Virus record (IMG/VR): IMGVR_UViG_3300021513_000003
Span: 1 to 52,035 of that record
Source: a virus
DNA: 52,035 nucleotides
Reading direction: 5' to 3' (one strand)
Part shown: positions 10,295 through 19,500 of the stretch, one piece after another
How positions within the stretch are numbered: position 1 is the first letter of the stretch
How the letters are laid out: each line of letters begins with the position of its first letter
Notes under the pieces: model-generated
Databases searched by the model: none
Told to the model about the DNA's origin: nothing
The model's input: only the letters and a program-made list of their open reading frames with translations
Made by a program: the position numbers and the translations under genes

Positions 10295-10885
10295 CTAAAC
10301 CGTAATTTTAATTGTATATTCAACTTTCAAAACTTCATTATCATTAACTGTAACACCTGTTCCAAGTACATCCCTTACAATGCAATGTGAATAGCCCCCA
10401 CAACCAACTGCATAGATTCCAATTTCATTTATGGTAATGCTACCGCCAGATTTATTTTCGAATAACCTCATAGTTTTAAAGCTAGCTTCAGATCCAGATA
10501 TTGATATATCACTACATAAACTACCATAATAAATAAATTGTCCAGTTCCAGTTCCGTGTTCGACTTGAGATTGAAGTTTATAATCAGTTGGGGAAACTGA
10601 ATTAGTACCTGTGCCTACTACTATTCCAATTTTATATCCTGGAACAAAATTTCCAAATCTATTCATGACTGATTTACCACCTGGTGCTGATATCGATAAT
10701 TGGTAATCATTTCTGCCATCGCATCTACTAGCATTATCAATATCTACAGTACAAGTTGGCTGACTAGCAAAATGTCTGTGCAGTAAACAAACAAACCCTT
10801 TCAAAAAACTATGAGATTTATCGGAAATTACTTTCCTTATATTACCATTTTTAATTATCTCAAGTTTATAAATTGCACTTAACAT
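10295..10885 (-). CDS. Tail-associated protein, tandem paralogue
   Basis: 196 residues. It aligns with the gene immediately upstream: both have a GIxVGTGxxxxxPxDY segment, a HGTGxxQ motif, a GxSITxxEIGxxxV strand pair, a conserved VVRDV/IVRDV motif and a final IxYxIKVxV/ItV strand. This pattern occurs in small beta-structured phage tail proteins of unknown exact function. One base separates it from the upstream stop, so it is co-translated in the tail module. The N-terminal 60 residues are diverged from the paralogue and contain more basic residues. Confidence 0.7.
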   Translation of the reverse strand: MLSAIYKLEIIKNGNIRKVISDKSHSFLKGFVCLLHRHFASQPTCTVDIDNASRCDGRNDYQLSISAPGGKSVMNRFGNFVPGYKIGIVVGTGTNSVSPTDYKLQSQVEHGTGTGQFIYYGSLCSDISISGSEASFKTMRLFENKSGGSITINEIGIYAVGCGGYSHCIVRDVLGTGVTVNDNEVLKVEYTIKITV

Positions 10886-10886
10886 A

Positions 10887-11459
10887 TTACACCACCACCT
10901 TAATTCTATAATTTATTGTTAATGTTTCTCCATTTGGTATGGAAATCCCAGCGGAAATAACATCTCTAACAACTAAAGAACGGTGGTTATAACCTGAACC
11001 AGATTGCTGAGAAACAACTACTAAACCAATTTCATAAACTGTAATACTTTCGCCACTTGCATTGGAAAAATCTCGTGTAATAGTAAAATGGCAAGAATTG
11101 GCATCGCAAGTCGGATCACCAAAAGCAACAGCGCCATATTGCAATTGATTTGCCCCAGTTCCATGACTAATAAGGGATTCCATTGCATAATCATCGATAG
11201 TTGGACTTGTACTTCCAGTTCCAACTAAAATTCCGAAACTAGTATCGCCACTGCCAGCATTTGCTTTAAAATTTTCTGATGATATTTGAACAGTTACAAG
11301 ATTACCATTTGTACATTTCGAACTTATATAGAATTGGCCCATATGGCAGAGCAAAATTTCAAGAAATTGACGCACAAAACTTTTACATTCTATAGTTTTT
11401 TTCCAAATTATTTTGTTTTTTCTATCCTTAATAGCTAAATCTGCATATAATTTTATCAT
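10887..11459 (-). CDS. Tail-associated protein, tandem paralogue
   Basis: 190 residues, ATG preceded by AAGGAGG. It is the upstream member of a tandem pair with the 10295-10885 gene and shares the GTGSTSPTIDDY segment, SHGTGANQ motif, SGESITVYEIGL strands and the LVVRDVISAGISI C-terminal block. The conserved part is the C-terminal two thirds. The fold looks all-beta and there are no catalytic motifs. A structural tail role is inferred from family resemblance and from neighbours; the duplication suggests two related positions in the tail tip or fibre. Confidence 0.7.
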   Translation of the reverse strand: MIKLYADLAIKDRKNKIIWKKTIECKSFVRQFLEILLCHMGQFYISSKCTNGNLVTVQISSENFKANAGSGDTSFGILVGTGSTSPTIDDYAMESLISHGTGANQLQYGAVAFGDPTCDANSCHFTITRDFSNASGESITVYEIGLVVVSQQSGSGYNHRSLVVRDVISAGISIPNGETLTINYRIKVVV

Positions 11460-11471
11460 CTCTTATCCTCC

Positions 11472-12005
11472 TTATGATATAGTATAATCATATTCGGTTT
11501 GTACTGTTACTTCTTTTTGTTGGCTCTTATTTACTGATAATGTGGATGTATTATATTCAGTATTTGGCCTAGAACTTTGCTGATTAAATTGATCCTGATT
11601 AGGCCCCTCAGTAGTTGCTATAACCGTTTCGGGAGAAGTTTCTTTTAATATAGTTTTATTAATTTGTTTGATCATAGTATTTACCTCCAAATTAATAATA
11701 TTGTCAAATTGTCTATTTAATGGTGAAATTACAATATCTAAATCTATCGGCAAATCTATAAAAGTTGTTAAAAATACAGGTAATATATCCCATTTACTAA
11801 ATGCATTGTATTTTTGTCCATCAGCGTCTTCATATTCCACCATCACATGACATTTCTTTTGATCCTGAAGTATTATAGTGTAATAACCATCTTTATCTGT
11901 AAGTATGTCATTTAAATAGATTTTATCTTCAGAGGATACAGCTATTACTTTTGCATTTTGAACGGGATTACCATTTAACAATACCCGACCCGAAATTTTA
12001 TACAT
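11472..12005 (-). CDS. Virion protein with N-terminal carboxypeptidase-regulatory-like domain
   Basis: 177 residues. Residues 1-70 have the typical start of a carboxypeptidase-regulatory-like (Ig-fold) domain: KISGRVLLNGNPVQNAKVIA, then TDKDGYYTIIL. The middle (residues about 70-110) is hydrophobic and the last about 55 residues are low-complexity, rich in Thr, Ser, Asn and Gln (QSSRPNTEYNTSTL). Such domains commonly decorate phage structural proteins. It sits between the YNID-repeat protein and the paralogous tail proteins. No enzymatic residues are seen. Confidence 0.65.
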   Translation of the reverse strand: MYKISGRVLLNGNPVQNAKVIAVSSEDKIYLNDILTDKDGYYTIILQDQKKCHVMVEYEDADGQKYNAFSKWDILPVFLTTFIDLPIDLDIVISPLNRQFDNIINLEVNTMIKQINKTILKETSPETVIATTEGPNQDQFNQQSSRPNTEYNTSTLSVNKSQQKEVTVQTEYDYTIS

Positions 12006-12023
12006 ATATAATCCTCCTAAAAT

Positions 12024-13451
12024 TTATCTTAATATTTGCATCAATTTTATTGTTCCATAATAATAATCATCATCTGCCATATTTGGCCTTGGCAAAATAG
12101 GTGTTACGTCAATAACTGGTGGATCTTCCCACCTAAATCTAACTAAATAATGTTTCCCATTATATATCAATGGATATATCTTATTCGGAACTGATGCTTT
12201 TTCATAAAGCATTTCTACCTGTTTTCTTGTCAACCAACCTTGATTTTCCGTAGCTTCCAAAGTAATTGGTTTTTCGCATATATTAAATTCTTGAATATTA
12301 TAATTCTGCGCTAAAGTCAATCGTTTAACTGCATCTATTTCCGAATTCATAAATTCATCATTCCAAACTAACTGCAATTCCATGTCATCAAAAAGGACGT
12401 AACTGGTTTTAAATAGTGAAATTTCGAGATTATAATTTTGATTTTCTGACTTTTGTAATAGTAAATCTATATTATAATTCTTATTTTCTTTTTCTAAAAA
12501 TGCATCTATGTTGTAGTGAAGTAAAAATTTTAATATAATATCTATATCATAATTATAATTTTCAAACGTTTGTAATAATATACTAATATTATAATTTTTT
12601 AACTCTTTTAACAATACATCTATATTACAAGTTTGACTTTTTAACTTTTGCAACAATAAATTAATGTTATAAATCTGATTATTCAATGCTTCCAACAATA
12701 CATCTAAATTATAAATCTCATGGTTTTTCCCTAATAATACATCTAAGTTATAATTTGAAACAATTATTTTTTGCAATAACAAATCAATATTATAAATTTT
12801 TTCTAATAATTTTAATATTACATCAATGTTATAAATTTGATCACCTAACGCTTCTAACAATACATTTAAATTATAAATTTTGTTTATTAATTCTTGTAAT
12901 AATGCATCAATATTATAGGTTTGACTATTTAATTTTCCTAGTAATACATTTAAGTTATAAACTTCACTTATTGATTTTTTTAATAATATATCTAGATTAT
13001 AACTTGAAACAATTGGTTTTTGTAGTAAAGAATCAATATCATAGGTTTTAGGTGATTTTAATATAACATCAATATTGTAACTTTGATTATTTAATTCTTC
13101 TAATAATATATCTAGATTATATGGTTTACTGTTTAACTTTTCTAATGCAATATCTAAATCATAATTTAAAGTAATTAACTTTTGTAAAAAAAGATCAGCA
13201 TTGTAAATTTTATTTGCAAGTTCTAATACAACATCAACATTGTAATCTTGATTATTTAATCTTTTCAATAATACATCTAGATTACAATTTTGATTTTTTA
13301 ACTTTAAAAATAAAATATCAATATCATAATTACATGTATTATATTCTTCTGCTAATTCACTAGGGGCGCAGAAAATACCTTGAAAAACTAAAATTGACCT
13401 TTCTCCAAGTTTTGCTTTTCGATCAGCTTTTATTCCCTTATATTCAGCCAT
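12024..13451 (-). CDS. YNID-repeat virion protein with permuted duplication of flanking genes
   Basis: 475 residues in three parts. Residues 1-27 (starting MAEYKGIKADRKAK, then ILVFQGI) match the 36-codon gene at 14487-14597. Residues about 37-350 are about 23 tandem copies of a 12-14 residue unit, consensus xYNIDVLLxKLxxQ. The last about 120 residues (WLTRKQVE, VRFRWEDPP, PILPRPN, DDDYYYGTIKL) match the separate 125-residue protein at 14620-14997. The protein therefore looks like the 36-residue and 125-residue genes joined in reverse order with a repeat array between them. The repeat may form an elongated solenoid-like spacer or fibre shaft. The ribosome site is weak (GGAAAG). Tail location is inferred; no family name recognised. 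Confidence 0.75.
   Translation of the reverse strand: MAEYKGIKADRKAKLGERSILVFQGIFCAPSELAEEYNTCNYDIDILFLKLKNQNCNLDVLLKRLNNQDYNVDVVLELANKIYNADLFLQKLITLNYDLDIALEKLNSKPYNLDILLEELNNQSYNIDVILKSPKTYDIDSLLQKPIVSSYNLDILLKKSISEVYNLNVLLGKLNSQTYNIDALLQELINKIYNLNVLLEALGDQIYNIDVILKLLEKIYNIDLLLQKIIVSNYNLDVLLGKNHEIYNLDVLLEALNNQIYNINLLLQKLKSQTCNIDVLLKELKNYNISILLQTFENYNYDIDIILKFLLHYNIDAFLEKENKNYNIDLLLQKSENQNYNLEISLFKTSYVLFDDMELQLVWNDEFMNSEIDAVKRLTLAQNYNIQEFNICEKPITLEATENQGWLTRKQVEMLYEKASVPNKIYPLIYNGKHYLVRFRWEDPPVIDVTPILPRPNMADDDYYYGTIKLMQILR
12411..13340 (-). repeat. About 23 tandem coding repeats (period 36-42 nt)
   Basis: The encoded unit is 12-14 residues: aromatic Tyr, Asn/Asp, hydrophobic, Asp/Asn, two to three hydrophobics, then Leu and a polar turn. 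Examples are PYNLDILLEELNNQ, IYNIDLLLQKIIVS and VYNLNVLLGKLNSQ. Copies differ at the DNA level, so this is an old, selected protein repeat rather than a recent slippage array. Loss of one or two residues in the turn is tolerated; the YNxDxLL core is not lost. Confidence 0.8.
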
Positions 13452-13472
13452 TTGACTTTCCCAATTTCCTTT

Positions 13473-14462
13473 TTATACTGATCTGGGAATAACCATAACA
13501 TAATTATTACCATATATTATAAAGACATCATATGTTTTTCCGCCATAAGTAATATTATCTTCAGGCAAAATAGATTGTTCAGTTTTATCAAAAGTAAAAA
13601 CATATTTTAAGTATCCAAATAGTTCTTTATATGTTGCATTAGTATTTACCAAAGCTATTGGAAAGAAATATCTTCTGTTATATCTCTTAGCATCATTGAT
13701 ACAAGATTCTACACTAGGATCCATTGCTTGATAAGTTGCTGCATAATAATTTGTTCCAACTGTTCCATCATAGTAAAATTGCTGATAAATCGAACTGCCT
13801 ACAGCACCACCAAGATTATATTTAGAAACAATATTAGGCATTGGATCTTCTCCAATCCTAGCTCCCGAAGCATAAGAATTATTTAAATGTTCAAACGTAA
13901 TCGTATTTCCAGAAATATTTGTTATTTTTGCCCGTTCGCAATTATCATCATCCATAATCAGATAATATTCATTTGCTTCAAGAATACTTGCATCATCTAC
14001 ATTTACAGAAACATTATCACCACTACTAACACTAGCCTGTGTAGTTGCATAATCCTTGTTATATAATGTATCGTAAAGACCACCATAAAAACAATAATAG
14101 CTACCGCTTACCTTAGTAATCACTACTATATGATCCTTATCGCCATAAAACCAAGCTGTGTGTTCACTACTAGAAGAATATATATAACTATATGACCCAC
14201 CACTTTCCTTTTTGCCAGTATGATTTGTATTATCCCAGCTTAAATACTGCCGTACATCAACTTTGTTTGAACCTTTAGTAAATTTCATGCACAATTTTGC
14301 CTTTCCATCTTCTCCTGTACTGGTAACAACAAAATAATTATTTGTGGATCTTTGATCATCATGACTAGTCCAGCTTAATGTATTAACCAAGAAATCATAT
14401 AACTTATCAAGCAAGTCACTCTCATTGCTTACACTTTGATTCAATAAACTTGAATAAGCCAT
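13473..14462 (-). CDS. Virion structural protein, unknown family
   Basis: 329 residues starting at MAYSSLLNQS; I choose the ATG at 14462 because a GGAGG site lies seven bases upstream, while the TTG six bases earlier overlaps that site. The N-terminal third contains LLDKLYDFLVNTLSW and beta strands; the middle is Ser/Tyr/Gly-rich and there is a likely beta domain around NITFEHLNNSYASG with a preceding YYLIMDDDNCERAKI hairpin. The last quarter is Tyr/Phe-rich. The start pattern (first helix, then a beta barrel with SW) is seen in phage tail-fibre-adjacent proteins, but I cannot assign a named family. It lies between the two copies of the duplicated module described at 12-15 kb. Confidence 0.65.
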   Translation of the reverse strand: MAYSSLLNQSVSNESDLLDKLYDFLVNTLSWTSHDDQRSTNNYFVVTSTGEDGKAKLCMKFTKGSNKVDVRQYLSWDNTNHTGKKESGGSYSYIYSSSSEHTAWFYGDKDHIVVITKVSGSYYCFYGGLYDTLYNKDYATTQASVSSGDNVSVNVDDASILEANEYYLIMDDDNCERAKITNISGNTITFEHLNNSYASGARIGEDPMPNIVSKYNLGGAVGSSIYQQFYYDGTVGTNYYAATYQAMDPSVESCINDAKRYNRRYFFPIALVNTNATYKELFGYLKYVFTFDKTEQSILPEDNITYGGKTYDVFIIYGNNYVMVIPRSV

Positions 14463-14486
14463 TTTCAATCCTCCTTAAATATATAA

Positions 14487-14597
14487 TTATGATTGGATTT
14501 TCCTTGTTATAAAAGCCTTTATACCTTTAAAAACAAGAATTAATCTTTTTCCAGCAAACCCTTTTTTATCTGCCTTTATTCCTTTATAACTAGCCAT
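14487..14597 (-). CDS. 36-residue protein, homologous to N-terminus of the YNID-repeat protein
   Basis: A small open frame with ATG at 14597 and TAA at 14487, starting MASYKGIKADKKGFAGKR and continuing LILVFKGIKAF. About 18 of the first 26 residues are identical or similar to the first 27 residues of the 475-residue repeat protein (MAEYKGIKADRKAKLG, ILVFQGI). The conservation at protein level supports real coding despite its size. An AGGG stretch eight bases before the ATG is a weak ribosome site. It lies between the 125-residue gene and the 329-residue gene. It could be a functional small peptide, or the leftover of a duplication; the C-terminal ten residues are basic and unmatched. Confidence 0.6.
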   Translation of the reverse strand: MASYKGIKADKKGFAGKRLILVFKGIKAFITRKIQS

Positions 14598-14619
14598 ATC
14601 AAGCACCCTGCAAAAATTT

Positions 14620-14997
14620 TTATTCAATTTGCTGTAATCTTATAGTTCCATAATAATAATCTTCATCATTTGGATTAGTTCTTGGCAAAATTGGATATAC
14701 TTCAATTGGAACATCTTCATGTCTGAATCTAACCTTATATTTTTTTCCATTATATTCCAAATCAAAAACAGCATCTGGAATATAAGCCAATTTTTCCAGT
14801 TCTTTTACTTGTTTCCTTGTCAGCCAAGCCCTATTTTCATCACCTTGCAATGTAATATTTCTTTGAAATTTATTTTTGGAAGACCAGACTAAGGCATTAT
14901 ATCCCAAAGTTCTATCTTTGGAAGAAGATATAGGTAGATAATCAAATTCATCTACCCAAATTAAGTCTGGTAATTCTATTGTATCAATTTTTACCAT
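14620..14997 (-). CDS. Tail protein, homologous to C-terminus of the YNID-repeat protein
   Basis: 125 residues. The stretch from residue about 55 to the end (WLTRKQVKELEKLA, YNGKKYKVRFRHED, VYPILPRTNPNDEDYYYGT) aligns nearly residue for residue with the last part of the 12024-13451 product. Family unknown; similar-length phage proteins with a VRFR strand and acidic YYYGT end are structural. Unlike nearly every gene around it, it has no clear Shine-Dalgarno sequence; instead a 40-nt hairpin element begins about 20 bases before the ATG. The gene follows the HNH endonuclease, whose insertion may have replaced the original leader. Confidence 0.7.
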   Translation of the reverse strand: MVKIDTIELPDLIWVDEFDYLPISSSKDRTLGYNALVWSSKNKFQRNITLQGDENRAWLTRKQVKELEKLAYIPDAVFDLEYNGKKYKVRFRHEDVPIEVYPILPRTNPNDEDYYYGTIRLQQIE

Positions 14998-15016
14998 TGT
15001 TTATAGACAATAATCC

Positions 15017-15056
15017 GTCCCATTCTGATAACCCGACTTGGATTATAGAATGGGAC
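15017..15056 (-). repeat. Dispersed hairpin element, copy 1
   Basis: On the minus strand the 40 bases fold into a 10-bp stem (GTCCCATTCT with AGAATGGGAC), a single bulged C, a further 7-bp stem and the loop AAGTC. A second copy is at 36910-36949. Similarity continues for about 20 bases on the downstream side (GGATTnnTGTCTnTAAAC). No U-run follows, so it is not a standard intrinsic terminator. It sits five bases after the HNH endonuclease stop and 20 bases before the next gene. Confidence 0.8.
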
Positions 15057-15061
15057 TGAAG

Positions 15062-15778
15062 TTATGAATTTTTTATTCTATTTAATGTTTCAGAATCAAT
15101 AAGTGCTTCCAACAAGTTCCAGATATTGAAGTCAGGTTTATGTTCCATAGCTGCTTTGGTTAAACGTTCTAAAGCTCCATGACATTCGGCACATACCGTT
15201 ATACAATCACTTAATTTTTCTTCACCTTTAAATTCACTAGGCTTTGTCCATTTCTTTGGAATAATATGATGTGTCTCTATCTTATATCCATCTGATTTCT
15301 TTCTTTTACAGATTACACATTGATAATTATCACGTTGTTTAATCTTTTCAGCAAATCTGAGCCAAGCTCTATAACCAGTATCTTTTCGTTGAGCAATATT
15401 GGCACATTGAATAGAGCAATAAATCTTATCTTTTTTGCCTTTTCTACCGCCAGTGATAAATTCTCTTCCACAAACTGGACAAATCTTTTTGATTATTTTT
15501 TTATCTATTCTATCACGATGTAGCCCTAACTCCTGAATCTTACTTTCTACTGACTTATAACTTCTATTAAGTTCCTCTGCAATCTTATCTTTAGGTAACC
15601 TTTCATCCAAATATAGCTTTTTCAAATTTTCTATCTCATCATTTGTCCAACGTAGTTTAGTACATGATGCATTTTCGACCCATCGATAAGAACAATTTCT
15701 ACATCTAAATCTCCTTTTCCCTTGTTCGGTTCTCCCATCCCTTACTACCTTGGTTGAATTACAATTTGGACAATTCAT
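15062..15778 (-). CDS. HNH homing-type endonuclease
   Basis: 238 residues. An N-terminal zinc ribbon (C3, C6, C26, C29: CPNC, then CRNC) is followed by a helix-turn-helix-like segment (residues about 40-80: EIENLKKLYLDERLPKD, RSYKSVESKI), a second Cys pair region (CPVCGREF, YCSIQC), and an HNH nuclease domain with YQCVICKRK, the catalytic-type ETHHIIPKKW and CITVCAECHGALE. This is a free-standing nuclease of the kind that spreads within phage genomes. It is isolated from the operon by its own consensus promoter (15810-15838) and has a strong AAAGGAGG ribosome site, and a hairpin element follows it. Target unknown. Confidence 0.9.
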   Translation of the reverse strand: MNCPNCNSTKVVRDGRTEQGKRRFRCRNCSYRWVENASCTKLRWTNDEIENLKKLYLDERLPKDKIAEELNRSYKSVESKIQELGLHRDRIDKKIIKKICPVCGREFITGGRKGKKDKIYCSIQCANIAQRKDTGYRAWLRFAEKIKQRDNYQCVICKRKKSDGYKIETHHIIPKKWTKPSEFKGEEKLSDCITVCAECHGALERLTKAAMEHKPDFNIWNLLEALIDSETLNRIKNS

Positions 15779-15809
15779 ATTTCCTCCTTTCTATCCCAAA
15801 TTCAGGTCT

Positions 15810-15838
15810 ATTATAACATGCCGCATTCAATTTGTCAA
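15810..15838 (-). promoter_or_regulatory. Consensus sigma70 promoter for the HNH gene
   Basis: Minus strand reads TTGACA (15838-15833), a 17-base spacer and TATAAT (15815-15810), a perfect match to the bacterial housekeeping consensus. It lies about 32 bases before the HNH ATG. The 13 bases CTTGACAAATTGA are identical in the promoters at 32955-32983 and 40087-40115. Confidence 0.85.
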
Positions 15839-15941
15839 GCCCTTTATAATTTCCCCATCCCAAATCAAATAAAACATAATACGTTAGTCAACTCAATTGC
15901 AGGTCATTCCAAATGCACTTAAGAAATTCCAGATATATCAA

Positions 15942-16520
15942 TTATATTTCATCCCAAATCCAGGTTAGGGTCTCTGAGCTTTGTTGCCCGTGGACAGCGT
16001 CGTTGGCTACTCGGCATTGCAATACTATATGTTTACTATGTCCTTCTGATGTATATTCCGAACTATCTACTGTCAATGGGCTAGAAGAAGTATAATTTTC
16101 CACATTTTTAACTTTATCTGTCTGATCTTTATAATAAGCATGTCCATTTGTAGCATCTTCTATTGGATGACCTGTTGTTCCTTGAGTTCCATCTGCCTGC
16201 TGATAATTATCATCGGGACATCCATTATCACCGCTATCCCTTACGCCAACACGAACTTCACCATTAGTTCCTAATGCCCAGCCGATACTACCGTCACAAT
16301 ACCATCTGATGTTGCTTACCTTTGTAAAACTACCTGTAAATTTTATTCTATGATTTTTCCAGTAACTATAATTAAAACCTGCATCAGGAATCGGAATTGG
16401 ATAATTCAAACCAGGATTATGTGTGTCAGCAGTACAAAATCTGGCACTTGTAATTTCATTTGCAGTTGGGCCTGGACTTTCTGCACCGTTTAATTCTTCT
16501 ACTACGATTGTTGCTGCCAT
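15942..16520 (-). CDS. Beta-rich virion protein
   Basis: 192 residues, start ATG with a GGGAGG site. Sequence is rich in Gly, Asn, Ser and Trp, with strands such as RIKFTGSFTKVSNIRWYCDG and EVRVGVRDSG, and ends with VLQCRV and LTWIWDEI. The ending (a polar Ig-like strand pair finishing WIWDEI) is of a type I associate with beta-sandwich phage tail proteins, but no specific family can be named. It is the first gene after the tape measure and may open the distal tail module; a promoter-like sequence precedes it. Its last codons resemble a short sequence upstream of the HNH gene. Confidence 0.65.
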   Translation of the reverse strand: MAATIVVEELNGAESPGPTANEITSARFCTADTHNPGLNYPIPIPDAGFNYSYWKNHRIKFTGSFTKVSNIRWYCDGSIGWALGTNGEVRVGVRDSGDNGCPDDNYQQADGTQGTTGHPIEDATNGHAYYKDQTDKVKNVENYTSSSPLTVDSSEYTSEGHSKHIVLQCRVANDAVHGQQSSETLTWIWDEI

Positions 16521-16549
16521 GTTAAAAAACCTCCCTTTTTTATTTCTTA

Positions 16550-16578
16550 TTTATAGCATAAAACTTGAATTTTTGCAA
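16550..16578 (-). promoter_or_regulatory. Probable promoter for the distal tail module
   Basis: On the minus strand TTGCAA (16578-16573), a 17-base spacer and TATAAA (16555-16550) lie in the gap between the tape measure stop and the next gene, about 30 bases before its ATG. Two mismatches to consensus; the surroundings are AT-rich, so confidence is moderate. Confidence 0.45.
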
Positions 16579-16581
16579 ATT

Positions 16582-19500
16582 TTAAGCATTTCTTCCAACT
16601 AATCTTTTTCTTGTTAAGAATTTCTCCAATTTATTGGCAACTTCTTCAGAAGTTACTACTGGAAATGTTTCTGTTCCAATTACCAAATTGAGATTTACAG
16701 TTCTTTTAATTCCTTCAGTTGTTTGGACTTCGCCACCACCTTGATAAGGTGTAAACATTTCTTTTGGAAATTGTAAATTATTCAAAGCATTTAAGAATTT
16801 CAAACCATATGATTCAGCAACTTTCTTTTTCAATACAAATTCACCAGGTTCTAACAAAGCTGGAATTCTATCACCAGTTCCAAATCCAGTTACTAAACCA
16901 CCAGTTTGCATTCCAGTTGGTGCTGATGGCGGTGTGCCAGCTGGTTTTGTTTTCCCTAATTGTTTCTGTAACTCTAATGCTTTTTCTAATTTCTTTATAT
17001 AAGCTTCTAAAATTTTCATTAATTGATTTAAATCCCTAAAATCAACTTTTGGATATATATCTTTTATCTTTTGAATTGCTTCAAATTCAGATTTAAGCCG
17101 TGAAATATTATCTAAAGCATCTTGAAATTTCTTTACTATTTTTTCCTGACGTTCTATTTCTTTATCAAGCTGGTCAATAAGTTTTTCATATTCTTCACGT
17201 TCACGCATAAGCATATCAAGACTATCTGATTCAGCATCTTTAATATCTTCAATGTCTCTAGCACGTCTTTCAGCAATATCATCAAGATCATCCCTTAACA
17301 TATCTATAAAATGTTTTACTTCTGGTGTCTTCAATCCTTCTGGAATCTGCTGAAGTATCGAAATAGCACGTTGCAAATTTCTTTCGGTCAAACCATAATA
17401 TTGTTCAGATGTTTGCCAGAAGAAATTGGCCTGCGATAATGCAGCCCTAGCAGCTTGCACATCGCCTTTTCTTGCATAATCTGCTGCCTTACGATAATAA
17501 CTTAAGGCTTTTTCCCTATAATCCAATGCCTTAACATGTAACTCTTGTGCTCTAAATTCTCTACTATGAGCATAATCAATTAATCTTTGTGCCTGCTCTG
17601 CTGTCTTTATTTCCTGTTGTGTCAATCCTTCCCAACGCATCCATCTTCTTTCTTCAGCAGCAAAAGCTTCTTCATTAGCCTGAATACTTGTCCGCATCCA
17701 AGTTTGCTTCATTCCTATCAATACATTCAATGCATTAACTTGTCTTTGATATTCTTCACGCTGCCTTCGCATTGCGCTAATTTCTCTATTAATCATTCTA
17801 ATCCTAATTCTAGTATAAGCTTCAAATGGTTCTAATTTAGTCAATTCATCACGTATTTTCTTTAATTGTTCCGCAATTGGAATTTTAACCTTTGATAGCT
17901 TGCCAATATCGCCAAACACTTGTTTATATACACCCATTGCTTCGCATAATCGCATTAATATTGAAAGGAATTCTATAGCTTGCTTATCTGGTAATAAAGC
18001 AGCCCATTCTCTCATTGCCTTAGCTATTTCTATAAAATCTTTCTTGGATATCTTACGCATAAGTACAAGCTTCACCAATAAATTAGTAAAGAATTTCAAA
18101 ATTCCAGCACGTTTATCTTCTGGAATAGCTAAAATTAATTGCGACAAAGCAACAACAAGCGACCTAATATTTTCAGATGATAATTTTCCACGAGCCGCTA
18201 ATATTAAAAGCCATTTAAATAATTTTTCAAGTTCCGCTAAAACTACAGGTGATATATCTTCTCCCAACACTCTTAATAGTTCAGATAGCTTATTTATTCT
18301 GTCAATTAAATTCTCTACATCAGAAGCTTCAACTAATTTTCCCCAACGGGATAACGCTTTCATCAATTTTACCGTTTCTTCAATAGTCTTTTTTATTTGC
18401 TTGTTCAGCTTTTCTTTCAATTCTTTTTGAAGCTCTTCAATTTTTTTTCTAGCTTCTTCAGCTTTTTCTTTTAAATCAAATAATACTAAACCTAAAACTC
18501 CTATTGCGGCGGCTATAGCTTTAAGAGGGTCTTTTGATTTCTTAATTAAATCAACATAATATGCCATACTATCGCCCATCTTAGAAAGTTCTTGCACAGT
18601 TATCTTCTTCAATTCATTCAAGCTTATCATACCTTTTTTATATTTTGCCATTGCTTTTGTAATATTATTATAAACCAATTCCGCTTTTCCTATCTTAGTA
18701 ATCGTCTGAAAAAGAAGCTGCTGTGCTTCTGTCAAGTCCCGTGTTGTTTCTACCATACCTTCCATAAATTTGTTCATCAATTTCAATTTACCGACGACAA
18801 ATAAAATTGTAACAACTGCTACAGTAAGCAAGAAACGCCAATTTCTAGTTACTACATTAATAGCTATTATCTCTCCTCTTATCAAAGCAATTATATCTTT
18901 TAAAAGTTTCAATGTCGCTATAAATTTTATAACTTTTCCAAGAAGAACACTTACTATTCCTGACAATCCAACTATTGCTATAGCTATGCCTGCAATTTCT
19001 GCTACTACTTTGCCTCTGCCTGAAGCAAGTAAGTTCATAAAATCTGTAAGGGTAACGATTATACCTTTTAATGGCATTGCCATACCTTCAAATATAGCTC
19101 TAGACATTCCGATAAAAGCATTTTTAAATAGTGCCAACTGTGTAACTAAATTGTTCATATAAAGAGAAAGAGCATTTGTAACAGTACCAGTCATTTTTAA
19201 TGATTCATTGAGAATTGGCAAATATTGAGATTGAGACAATAATATAGCAAATGCTGTACTTCCCCTAATTCCAACACCTTCTATTGCATCAGCTACATCA
19301 AATGCTCTTTCATGCATTAATTTAAATATTTCAGCCAAACTATGTAATCTTGGATCAACATCTTCTGCGGTTAATCCAACTTTTGCCAAAGCTTCTTTGA
19401 ATCTATCAGTTGGTGCTGTTAAACGCATTAATAATGATCTCAAATATACACCAGTTTTAGAAAATTCTACTCCTGCATTTGTCAAAACTGCCATTGCACT

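Noticed and set aside
12411-13340. CRISPR-like or minisatellite DNA array
   Set aside because: Repeats are degenerate at DNA level, have no unique spacers, stay in frame and encode a conserved peptide unit.
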